From assembly GCA_002104905.1 (NCBI GenBank), contig MCFE01000397.1, forward strand, positions 1 through 64,000: DNA of 64,000 nt, written 5' to 3'. The notes beneath the pieces were generated by a model, which searched no databases, was not told the DNA's origin, and saw only the letters and a list, made by a program, of their open reading frames with translations. This document shows positions 55,961-64,000 of this stretch, one piece after another. How positions within the stretch are numbered: position 1 is the first letter of the stretch; each line of letters opens with the position of its first letter. The translations under genes and the position numbers were made by a program. The DNA is from Basidiobolus meristosporus CBS 931.73 (taxonomy: Eukaryota > Basidiobolomycota > Basidiobolomycetes > Basidiobolales > Basidiobolaceae).

Positions 55961-56411
55961 GGAATATATGAATTGCACAAGGGGAGGTAGAAAAAGGAAA
56001 TACCATTTGGTAAATTGGTACGGTAGCATTATACAGAACCAGCAGCAGGCTGTCATACTGCCAATATAATGCCATCAGAGTCTTGCTGTGAGGCTGTCAA
56101 AATACCGCCAAGTTTCTTGCCATATAAGACAATTGGATGTCCTGGCCATTTGGATCCACTTAAAATAGTTATAGAGTGCTAAAAGACTGCAACAATACCA
56201 TGCAAATATTGTCGCAGCACTGATCAAAAATCATATAGTTTTATCCCTTTATTTGGCTGTAAAATTTGCAAAACACTGTCATGATCTTGTTATAAGATTG
56301 TCAGGAGGGTCACTAATTCCAAGCTGCTATTATTATGATAGTCTCTAAACAGGATCTTGACCAATGATCCAGATTGGATCCACCTGTGGGACCAAATTAT
56401 TTTTTGTAGGG

Positions 56412-56801
56412 AATGGTGGAGAATTTAACTCAAAACTCTTCATCTACTTCTGCAACATTCATGGGATAATACAAAAGTCTACTGTAGCATACTCCCCACA
56501 GCAAAATGAAGTAGCAAAATGTGCTAACAGATCAATAACAGATATGACTAGATCTATGATCCATGATCAAAAATTATCCTATGATTTTTGGGCACAATCA
56601 GTTGCCACTGCTGTATATCTTAAAAATAAGAGTTATAACAAAGTAATCTGTAATTCTACTCCATTTGAGACATTGTATGAATACAGACCAGGTGCAGACC
56701 ATTTAAGAATATTTGTGTGTATAGCATTTGCCAAAAAACTGCTCAGAAATCAGTCAAATTTTCAGCCAAAAAGTGTAAAATGCATATTTTTGGGCTGTTG
56801 C
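56412..56801 (+). pseudogene. Cop-B integrase, continuation of 44356-44501
   Basis: It begins NGGEFNSKLF, the codons missing at 44501, then YSPQQNEVAKCANRSITDM (catalytic Glu block altered to AKCANR), FWAQSVATAVYLKNK and the integrase C-terminal region to VKCIFLG, where a solo LTR interrupts it. The frame 56364-56807 is open, but the Glu-to-Lys change removes the catalytic residue. Confidence 0.82.
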
Positions 56802-57149
56802 TGTTGAAATATTCTGTGGAGTAGTGAAAGTGATGTGGGGAGCTAGGGGATTTGTATGTTTTCACTGATTGACTTATTGATTAAAAGTATGGTTTTTATA
56901 CTTTTTGTAAAGTAGAGCAAACAAATGTATAGAGTTTGTTAAGGAAGGTCCCAACCATATGTGTGCAAAGTTTGGGGGCTTTTGGACAACTTTGAGAAAG
57001 ATAATAATCTGGGTACCTGATAGTTTGGTAAGAATATTCTAAGTAAATCCCAACCAGAAATTTGGTCAGGAGAGAATGCTAATCAAAGAGTAAGATCTCT
57101 GTGACAAAGTTAGCATGAGTATTTTGGTGATAACCTAATAAATACAACA
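56802..57149 (-). repeat. Solo LTR, Cop-B-related
   Basis: 348 bp from TGTTGAAATATTC to TAAATACAACA, clearly related to the Cop-B LTR through GTTAAGGAAGGTCCCAAC, TGTGTGCAAAGTTTGGGG and CTGGGTACCTG but more diverged. Flanking pentamers GTTGC and ATGGC match at 3 of 5 bases. Cop-B integrase codons continue on both sides. Confidence 0.8.
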
Positions 57150-57971
57150 ATGGCAATGAGAGTACAGCGCACAGACTCTACAATACCAAAGCAAAGAAGC
57201 TGATCAAGTCCAGGGATGTGTTTGACAAAACTCAAAATTTTCATAAAGAGTGATATGACATTGTGACAAAAATGAAGACAAAAATTTTGTATAAAGTCCA
57301 TCAATTGCTAGGATTGAATCAGAGCAAAACAATGCAAATTTTCTCACTCTGGAGGACTCTTCAACCATGGTTCAGCCTGAAGGAGTGCCCAGGAATATCC
57401 CAAAAGTGAGCATTCTAGTATTAAATACCAGGAGATTTAGTCAGACAAGAAATAGCACAAATGATTATATCAATGTGGGTACAAGTTTGGCCTATGCCTA
57501 TTCAGTCCATGGTGGTCAGCCCCAGACTGTAAAAGAGACCCTAAATAGCCCTCCAAATACATTTTGGAGATCTGCAATGACTGAGGATTATCAGATTCTG
57601 ATGGAATAGCAGACTTAGGACTTGGTCAACTTAACTGCAACCAAATATCAGTTAGATGCAGAGGGGACTTCAAGACAATATACTAGGCTGATTGTACAGT
57701 TGAAAGATGCAAATCAGGACTTGTGTCCAAAGGATACTCTCAAATAAAGGACTTGACTATACTAAGCCCTTTGCACTAGTAGCCAAGCTTAATTCCATCA
57801 GATAAATGTTGGTTATTGCAGACAAATTTGAGTTTTCTATACATCAAATGGATGTGAATCTGCATTTTTGCATGAGGAACCTGATGAGGACATGTGCATG
57901 GACCAGCCTAATGGATTTTTTGACCAAGATAACCCCCATTTGGTGAGCCAACACAAAGAATTGCTATAAGG
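57150..57971 (+). pseudogene. Cop-B integrase C-terminus and RT start, continued
   Basis: It resumes with NESTAHRLYNTKAKKLIKSRDVF-like codons, then the variable linker (NIPKVSILVLNT, then QPQTVKETLNSP) and RT entry (RCKSGLVSKGYSQIK-like, AFLHEEPDEDMCMDQPNGFFDQDNPHL), with several stops. Interrupted at 57972 by Gyp-A copy 2. Confidence 0.8.
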
Positions 57972-58499
57972 TGTTATGAATAGACACAAGGCAGGAGAGT
58001 AGAGCTAGGCAAGGCAGGACCAGGAAAGGACTTAGGTGTGGATCAACAAGGCAAGGTAGATTTCCAAGGCAAGGCTGTGTATTCAAGACCTGTGTTTATC
58101 AGACTGAGGAATACATAAGGGAGGATAGGACTATATATACTTTTTGGCAATATGAATGCCAAGAGATATTGGCTAATACTGATGAGGTTCTGGGGTGATG
58201 CACAGTAAGTGTGCCAAGATAGAATATACTAAAGAACAGACTGGAATATCACGTGGAGATATGTCAGGGGTCAGCTGATCATGTGACTAGGTCATGTGAC
58301 ATGTAGTTCCCATACATGGTATGGGACCACATAGACTCTAATGGGAAGCTTCCATAGAATGTTCTGTTGTGTAACATTGACTTGGAGCTTTCAAGAAGTT
58401 GCTAGAATGTAGTAGAACTTTCTAGAAGGAACTGGGATTTCTTCACTGACTTGATTTGGCTAGTTAATTGGACACCAGGGATATCATGGGATCATGACA
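57972..58499 (-). repeat. Gyp-A copy 2, 3' LTR
   Basis: 528 bp. Retains TTTATCAGACT (plus strand 58095-58105), the intact self-priming start sequence on the element strand. It has about 20 extra bases relative to the other LTR (a partial duplication around AAGGCAAGG). Confidence 0.92.
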
Positions 58500-58526
58500 C
58501 TATTCTCCTCTTTTGATGGGCTCCCC

Positions 58527-61478
58527 TCAAGCTTTTGGCTTTGGCTTGTTGAGGTATGTCTGGTGGAATAGCACAACTAGATCTTGGCAGTTTGTTAGGT
58601 TTGCTGCTGGTTCCCAAGTTTGATCATTTGGGCCATAACCTACCCAATCTACCAGATAGTGAAGTTGGGATTTGATGTACTTTGAATCCAATACTTGCTG
58701 AACTTCAAACTCTTGGTGTTTGTCCACTTGGATGGCTGGGGGACTTGCTAGGTGCCAGTTGGGTAGAGTACTCTCATGGAATGGTTCTAAGAGGGATACA
58801 TGGAATGTATCATGAATTTTCATACTTGGTGGCAACTGAAGTTGGTACACAATTGGACTAAGTTTCTTCTTGATCCTGAATGGACCTAGTCTCTTGTAGT
58901 CTAATTAGTCACAAGGGTGGCTGGCAGGAATGTTTCTTCTCAAGAGCCATACTGAGTCTCCTTCATTAAGCTTGGGGCTAGGCTGCCGTTTGCTGTCTGC
59001 AAACTTCTTGTACCCCTTATGGGCTAAGGATAGTTCTTTCTTGAGTGTTTCTAGATTTCCAGAATTGTTGATGCATGTTCAGCCGCTGGGGGGCTCATAG
59101 GGTTGGTTGGGATCTGAATATCAAGTTGTGGATTAAAACCATAATTTGCATAGAATGGGGTGAGACCTGTTGCACTATGATATGAGTTGCTGTAGGCAAA
59201 TTCTGCAAGTGGTAGCAGTTGGGTCCAGTTGTCTTGCTGATAGTTAATATAGCACTGGAGGTATTGTTCATGGATCTGGTTAATTCTCTCTGTCTGGCCA
59301 TCTGACTGTGGATGAAAAGCAGTTGAGAGCTTGACTTGCACACCAAGATATTGCATGAAGTGCTTCCAGAATTTTGATATGAACTGGGGTCCTCTGTCTG
59401 ATACAATGTCACTGTGGATACCATGGAGTTGGAAAATGTTCTTGATCACTAAGTGGGCAGTCTCCTTAGCATCTATGTTCTTTGAGCAGGGAATGAAGTG
59501 AGCCATCATTGTGAGCCAATCTGCCACTAATAGGATTGAATTGAATTGGTTGGATTCTGGGAGGTTGGTGATGAAGACCATTGAAATTGACTTCCATTGC
59601 TGGTCAGGGATTGCCAAGGGTTGGAGAAGTCCATAAGGCTGGTGTCTAGCAGATTTACACGGTTACATGTATCACAGGATTGGAGATACTCCTTGACAAG
59701 AGATATCATCTTGGGCCACCAGAAGTCTCTCTCCATTGCATTCATGGTTTTAGCAGTAGTGTCTCCATTGCTCAAAGGCAACAATGATTGCAAGTAGTTC
59801 CTTATCATAGATATCATAGTTTACTTCAGCTGGAGTAATTTCTGGGAGTAAAATGCAATGGGGTGTAGTAAGTTCTTGTCATTGTACTGGGAAAGGATTG
59901 CACCAAGTGCAAAGTCAGTGGCATCAGTTTCTATGATGAAAGGTTTCTCAAGGTCAGGGTGAGCAAGCAGGGGAGCATATAGGAAGGATTTCCTGAGGGA
60001 ATTAAAGGACTTGGACTGTTCCTCATTCCAGGCAAAGGGCAGATTCTTCTGGGTGAGCTTTGTCAAGGGTGCAATCTTGGAGTAGTTAGCAATAAATCTA
60101 CAATAGAAGTTGGTAAATCCAAGGAAGGACTGTACTTTGTTTACAGAACAGGAAGTTTTGCACAACTGGATGGCTTCTACTTTCTTGGGGTCCATTCTTG
60201 TTCCATTTGAGCTGATAAGATAACCTAAGAACTCAACTACTTTCTGGTCAAACTCACATTTCTCCAATTTGGCATAGAGGCCAGCGGTGTCAAGTTTGGT
60301 CAAGACTTTCTTGACACGGGAATTATGTTCTTCTTGTGTCTTAGAGTAGATCAAGATGTCATCAAGGTAGATAACCATATATTGGTCAAGGTATTCTTGG
60401 AAGATGTCATTCATCAGGTGTTGAAAGACCACTGGGGCATTGGTGAGACCAAATGGCATAGCTTTATACTCAAAATGACCGTATCTTGTTCTGAATGCAG
60501 TTTTCCATTCATCATCAGGCTTGATCCTGACAAGGTTATATGCTGCTCTGAGGTCAATCTTAGTAAATACTTTGGCAGCAGTGAGTTGATCCAACAGGGT
60601 GTTGATCAAGGGTAAAGGGTACCAGTTCTTGAGTGTGATCTTATTCAGTGCATGGTAGTCTACACACATTCCTAGGGTACCATTCTCTTTTTTGACAAAG
60701 AGGATTGGGGCACCAGCTGGGGACTTAGAGTGCTGAATAAAACCTTTCTGGAGGCTTTCTTGAATATAGCCATGGAGTTCTTTCAACTCAGGTTGCAAGA
60801 GGTTGTAATTAGGACCAAAAGGTGGGGTTTTTCCTTCTTCAAGGTCAATGGGACAATCATAGGGTCTATGGGCTGGGAGTAGTTTGGCTTTCTTCTTGTC
60901 AAAGACATGAGCAAACTCTTGATACTTGGCAAGTATTCCATTGAAGGGGGTTCCTTCAGTGATGATGGGCTCCTGTGTCTGGGGTAGCTTAGGAAAGGAT
61001 ACTTCTTTACCTGAAAAATCAGGTGGTTTCATGGAGTTGACATGGTGGATTCTGGGGAATGTCAGGATTTTGGTCTTCCAGTTGATAGCTGGGTTATGGT
61101 GACTAAGCCATGAGCTTCCAAGGACTATGGAGTAATGGGGAGAGTTGATAATGTTGAAGGCTAGTGTCTCATGATGACCAGTACTGGACAGCTGGAGTGG
61201 ATGTTAACAGCACCAGAAGAGAGGGACCTTCCATCAATAACTTCTACTTGGACAGGACAGGATTTCAAGACAGTGGGGATTTTGTGCTTCTGGACAAATG
61301 ACTGGTCAATGAAACAGGAGGAAGCTCCAGAATCCATGAGAGCAAGAACACAGACAGGGTTGGATTCAGGGATGTGGATGTTGACAGGCATTCTTAAGGA
61401 CTGGATGGACTTGGTAGCGTACAATGTTTGTTGAATGTGCTGAATTTTCATTGGAGGGTCCAGTTGCAAGCCTGTCAT
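58527..61478 (-). pseudogene. Gyp-A pro-pol with chromodomain, copy 2
   Basis: It starts at ATG 61478, overlapping the gag stop as ATGA. Blocks on the minus strand: protease 61478-61161 (LMDSGASSCF, catalytic motif intact), RT/RNase H 61032-59821 ([50 protein letters not shown]), a deletion of about 0.54 kb near 59780, integrase core 59617-59051 (SMVFI, where copy 1 has SMDFI, then VSDRGPQF and GQTERIN), then 58850-58527 with the chromodomain (LHYLVDWVGYG, QTWEPAANL). The first integrase Asp is replaced by Val. Frameshifts lie between blocks. Dead copy. Confidence 0.92.
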
Positions 61479-62408
61479 TGTAACTGGACATTGGAGTTTC
61501 CCAATAGTTCAGGAGAAGATTGTTCACTGGATGATTGCAGGAGCTTGAGGCTGGACTTCTTGTTAGGACAAGACTTGGCAAAGTGGCCTGGCCGGCCACA
61601 GTTAAGGCAGAGGTTTGCCTGCTGACATCTAGATCTTTGTTCTTTTGTGAGTTTCTTATATTTAGCACTGTCAATTTGCATAGGATCATCAGGCTTAGTA
61701 TTGGGTGACTGGATTACTGGGAAGGAGGTTGGCTGATAAGTATGTCAAAATTTCTGTTTCTTCTGGAAAAGATGATTGTCACATTGTATTGGTTGATGAA
61801 TAGCTTCACCCAAGGTGGTTGGGCCAGGGAGAGTGAGAAGTACATCACTGACTTCATCATTGAGCCCATCTTGAAATTGACTAATCAGGGCAGCATCACC
61901 CCAAAGGCTCAAGTCACTGGCTAGTAGCCGGAATTCAGAAGCATACATGGATGCAGGTCTGTTTTGTTGCTTCAAGTTCTTGATCTTGTTGGCAGCAGTT
62001 CTGGCTTGGTCAATGTTGCCAAATGTTAGCTCCATTTCTGTGAGGAAGGATATGGTAGTTGCTGAGTAGAGGGGAGTTGGTTTCCACCATAGGGGAGAAC
62101 TATTTCTGGGCAGTTCCAGTCAGCAGGTTATAGATATAACCAACTTTTGCTTGATCTGTTGGGAACCAATTGGGTTGTAATGACAAGTGGTGTTTCACTA
62201 TATTGATGAAACCTTGGAACTTATTCTGGGATCCACTAAACTTGGTAGTGGAAGTGATCTTGGGATCATGTTAGGAGGGAGCCTGGATAGGCTGTTGGGC
62301 ATTTTGGCTCTGGAGTTGAGCAACAGAGTTTATGAGGTCTGCATTGTCTTGTTGCAGCTGTGCAAAGGCAGCCATGAGACTTGCAAAGTTATACTCTGGG
62401 CTGGACAT
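61475..62408 (-). pseudogene. Gyp-A gag, copy 2
   Basis: It starts at ATG 62408 (LMAAFAQLQQDNADL) with a TAA at 62273-62271 and further breaks; the later part 62035-61745 holds a capsid segment (MELTFGNIDQARTAANKIKNL) and 61681-61475 holds the CCHC knuckle CLNCGRPGHFAKSC. It ends at TGA 61477-61475, overlapping the pol ATG by two bases. Confidence 0.88.
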
Positions 62409-62814
62409 GTCATGGTAGCAGGAGGCGGAGAGGTCTCTTGGACTTCTTCAGGAATACTGGATATTCCTAGCTAATTTGTGGGTTATAAAGCCACTAGTTT
62501 GTCAAGAATACAATTATTGAGCCACAATCCCCAACTTTGAATAAGTTAGCATCACTTCAGAAGGTACTGGCTTTAATGTCCTTTGGTAGAGTATTATACT
62601 AAAGCTTCCAATACTCTATCAACTGTGAACTACACCAGCAGGGTAATAAAGTGAATGCAGCTTTGGCCAATAATCATACAAAGATAAAGTATCTTTGCCT
62701 TTAGAGGACAAGACTAGGGAAAGATTCAGGGTGACACTAATGGTAGGTATTCCTTTACAAGTTCTTCTCAAGAGCTCTGGGTAGAAGGCAGAGATCCACA
62801 GGTAAGTCAGGGGC

Positions 62815-62825
62815 AGTCTGATAAA
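62815..62825 (-). other. Gyp-A copy 2 self-priming site
   Basis: Plus strand AGTCTGATAAA, so TTTATCAGACT on the element strand, two bases inside the 5' LTR. The matching LTR segment in the adjacent 5' LTR (62932-62942) has one mismatch; that in the 3' LTR is exact. Confidence 0.85.
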
Positions 62826-62827
62826 AC

Positions 62828-63334
62828 TGTTATGAATAGACACAATGCAGGAGAGTAGTGCTAGGCAAGGCAGGACCAGGAAAGGACTTAAGTGTGATCA
62901 ACAAGGCAAGGCTGTTTATTCAAGACGTGTGTTTATCAGACGGAGGAATACATAAGGGGGGATAGGACTATATATACTTTTTGGCAATATGGATGCCAAG
63001 AGATATTGGCTAATACTGATGAGGTTCTGGGGTGATGGACAGTAAGTGTGCCAAGATAGAAAATACTAAAGAACAGACTGGAATATCACATGGAGATATG
63101 TCAGGGGTCAGCTGATCATGTGACTAGGTCACGTGACATGTAGTTACCATACATGGCATGGGACTACATAGACTAATGGAAAGCTTCCATAGAATGTTCT
63201 GTTATGTAACATTGACTTGGAGCTTTCAAGAAGTTGTTAGAATGTAGTAAAACTTTCTAGAAGGAACTGGGATTTCTTCACTGACTTGATTTGGCTAGAT
63301 AATTGGAGACCAGGGATGTCATGTGATCATGACA
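62828..63334 (-). repeat. Gyp-A copy 2, 5' LTR
   Basis: 507 bp, TGTTATGAATAG...GTGATCATGACA on the plus strand. TATATATAC at about 62971 is the TATA element in reverse orientation. Confidence 0.93.
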
Positions 63335-63410
63335 TATGGTCTCAAACAATCACCAAGTGCCTGAAATTGAAAGATAGATTCATATGTACATACTGCTGAC
63401 TGCAGTATAT
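63335..63410 (+). pseudogene. Cop-B RT fragment, right edge of the exploded copy
   Basis: It continues the RT codons interrupted at 57972 (SQTITKCLKLKDRF-like, then ADCSIYC), then passes into an LTR without RNase H, so a deletion joined RT to LTR. Confidence 0.7.
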
Positions 63411-63736
63411 ATTGCAAAAACTTGTAATTCCACCCAAGTATTCAGCTAGATTAGTCACTTAGAGCATTACCTCCAAACTGTAGGGAGTACTGACAAAAAT
63501 GCTTGTTAGAACTTACTTAGAATATTTTCAGTAAAATATCAGGTACCCAGAACAGGAAGATTCTTAAGGTTGTTCAAACAACCCCAAGCTTTGCACACAT
63601 GTTACTGGGACCTTTCTAAATCTATTTTATGGGCTTGTTATGCCAATACCATGTGAAAGTATAAGTACTACTTTTACATTCAATAAATCATTAAGTCAAA
63701 ACCACATAATCCACTTGTCCTCCCAATTACTTCCAA
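63411..63736 (+). repeat. Cop-B LTR (+), truncated
   Basis: It starts ATTGCAAAAACTTG (eroded TGTTGCAAAA) and follows the LTR at 1312-1657, including AAGTATAAGTACTAC and CCAATTACTTCCAATA, where a MITE-10-type terminus begins at 63737. Confidence 0.8.
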
Positions 63737-64000
63737 TAGACTTGTTCCATTGGATAGTGCCACATTGAGCCATGAGTGCCAAATGATGCCATAGTGTGCC
63801 AGAGAGGCCAAGTGAGCCTATACTTGGCCACAGAGTGTGAAACATAGCTCTGCATCTTCATGTAAAACAGCCCCTGTGTTTCACCCATTGCACAGGAGAA
63901 AATCCATTTTTTGACCTTTTTTTGTGGATCAATGTAGCTCAGGATGTGTAAGAGCACAAGAGAACTGAAGATATGTATCTGGTACCCAATACCCATGGCA
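63737..64000 (+). mobile_element. MITE-10-type element, left end, runs off the window
   Basis: It begins TAGACTTGTTCCATTGG and carries NGCC motifs at 63758, 63768, 63777, 63787, 63797, 63806, 63815 and 63826, again about every 10 bp. Beyond 63840 the sequence is unlike the 213-bp copy, so this may be a longer relative, possibly the autonomous partner. The other end is outside the window. Confidence 0.6.

Larger units (their letters stand above)
44718..56411 (+). mobile_element. TIR-Tnp2 copy 2, interrupted by Gyp-A
   Basis: The left end is CCCAATGAAAAATTATTG and the right end is CCAAATTATTTTTTGTAGGG, inverted with respect to each other with a few mismatches. Without the 5.9-kb Gyp-A insertion the element is about 5.8 kb. 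It encodes ORF2 on the minus strand and tnp2 on the plus strand from a shared 160-bp divergent region. It inserted in a Cop-B integrase gene: left flank ends before SDNGGE and right flank begins AATGGTGGAGAATTT. AATG may be a short target duplication, blurred by the MITE. Confidence 0.85.
57972..63334 (-). mobile_element. Gyp-A copy 2 with internal deletion
   Basis: 5363 bp; LTRs at 57972-58499 and 62828-63334. Flanking pentamers TAAGG and TATGG differ at one base. It is about 0.54 kb shorter than copy 1 because the end of RNase H and the integrase zinc region are missing. It inserted into the Cop-B RT gene; the Cop-B sequence resumes at 63335 with TCTCAAACAATCACC. Confidence 0.95.

Noticed and set aside
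1-64000. RIP (repeat-induced point mutation) as the main decay process
   Set aside because: The visible paralogue changes include CpG to TpG, but many stops arise from other changes; I could not show a CpA-biased pattern without counting. CpG methylation decay explains the data more simply.
1-64000. A host gene cluster or a new defence system
   Set aside because: All readable coding sequence maps to transposable-element families; no host-type gene with intact structure was found.

Overview
This 64 kb window looks like a heterochromatin-type block of fungal genome made almost entirely of transposable elements (TEs) in several stages of decay. I found no convincing host gene, rRNA, tRNA gene or CRISPR array. 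A filamentous fungus, most likely a basidiomycete, is inferred from four things: (i) a chromodomain Ty3/gypsy family with a Tf1-type self-priming signature; (ii) a Tnp2/CACTA-like DNA transposon of the kind common in basidiomycetes; (iii) a copia primer-binding site matching the anticodon loop of a fungal/plant-type initiator tRNA (U33 form); (iv) strong CpG depletion, as expected for methylated repeats. The taxon is an inference, not a direct observation.

Working family names used here. Gyp-A: chromodomain Ty3/gypsy, 521-bp LTRs, copies 48639-54539 (+) and 57972-63334 (-). Gyp-B: Ty3/gypsy without a visible chromodomain, LTR about 370 bp, copies at 10752-17092 (split), 23536-25885 and 28159-33103. 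Gyp-C: one gag fragment. Cop-A: Ty1/copia, 369-bp LTR, including the only intact long reading frame in the window (33826-37743, minus, 1305 codons). Cop-B: Ty1/copia, about 349-bp LTR, only ruins. TIR-Tnp2: DNA transposon with CCCTATGA termini, a Tnp2 transposase gene and a divergently transcribed accessory ORF2. MITE-10: small element with TAGACTTGTTCCAT inverted ends and a 10-bp-phased TGCC array. Repeat-X: a 0.7-kb dispersed repeat of unknown class.

Layout. 1-938 unrecognised; 939-1311 TIR-Tnp2 end; 1312-4853 two Cop-B pieces head to head; 4854-5400 TIR-Tnp2 ORF2 piece; 5401-5498 MITE-10; 5796-6466 Harbinger-type transposase ruin; 7620-8340 Repeat-X; 8341-10751 inverted TIR-Tnp2 remnant with a Gyp-C gag inside; 10752-17092 Gyp-B whose LTR is split by a decayed full-length Cop-A; 17093-23535 TIR-Tnp2 copies with a solo Cop-A LTR; 23536-25885 Gyp-B; 25886-28158 TIR-Tnp2 end and Cop-A piece; 28159-33103 Gyp-B; 33104-38690 Cop-B piece interrupted by the intact Cop-A; 38936-39610 Repeat-X; 39891-44501 Cop-B; 44502-56411 MITE-10 plus TIR-Tnp2 that is itself split by Gyp-A; 56412-63736 remainder of the same Cop-B host copy, split by a solo LTR and a second Gyp-A; 63737-64000 start of another MITE-10-type element.

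The elements do not form a cooperating gene system. The biology is in the nesting order, in the replication signals that can still be read (self-priming site, half-tRNA primer site, LTR promoters, target-site duplications), and in which catalytic residues survive. The youngest insertions by LTR comparison are Cop-A at 33463-38148 (6 mismatches in 369 by eye) and Gyp-A at 48639-54539 (about 13 in 521 by eye). The best candidates for something undescribed are the MITE-10 family, the CCCTA-ended Tnp2 element with its repeated basic ORF2, and the Gyp-A combination of self-priming with an ATGA gag/pol junction.
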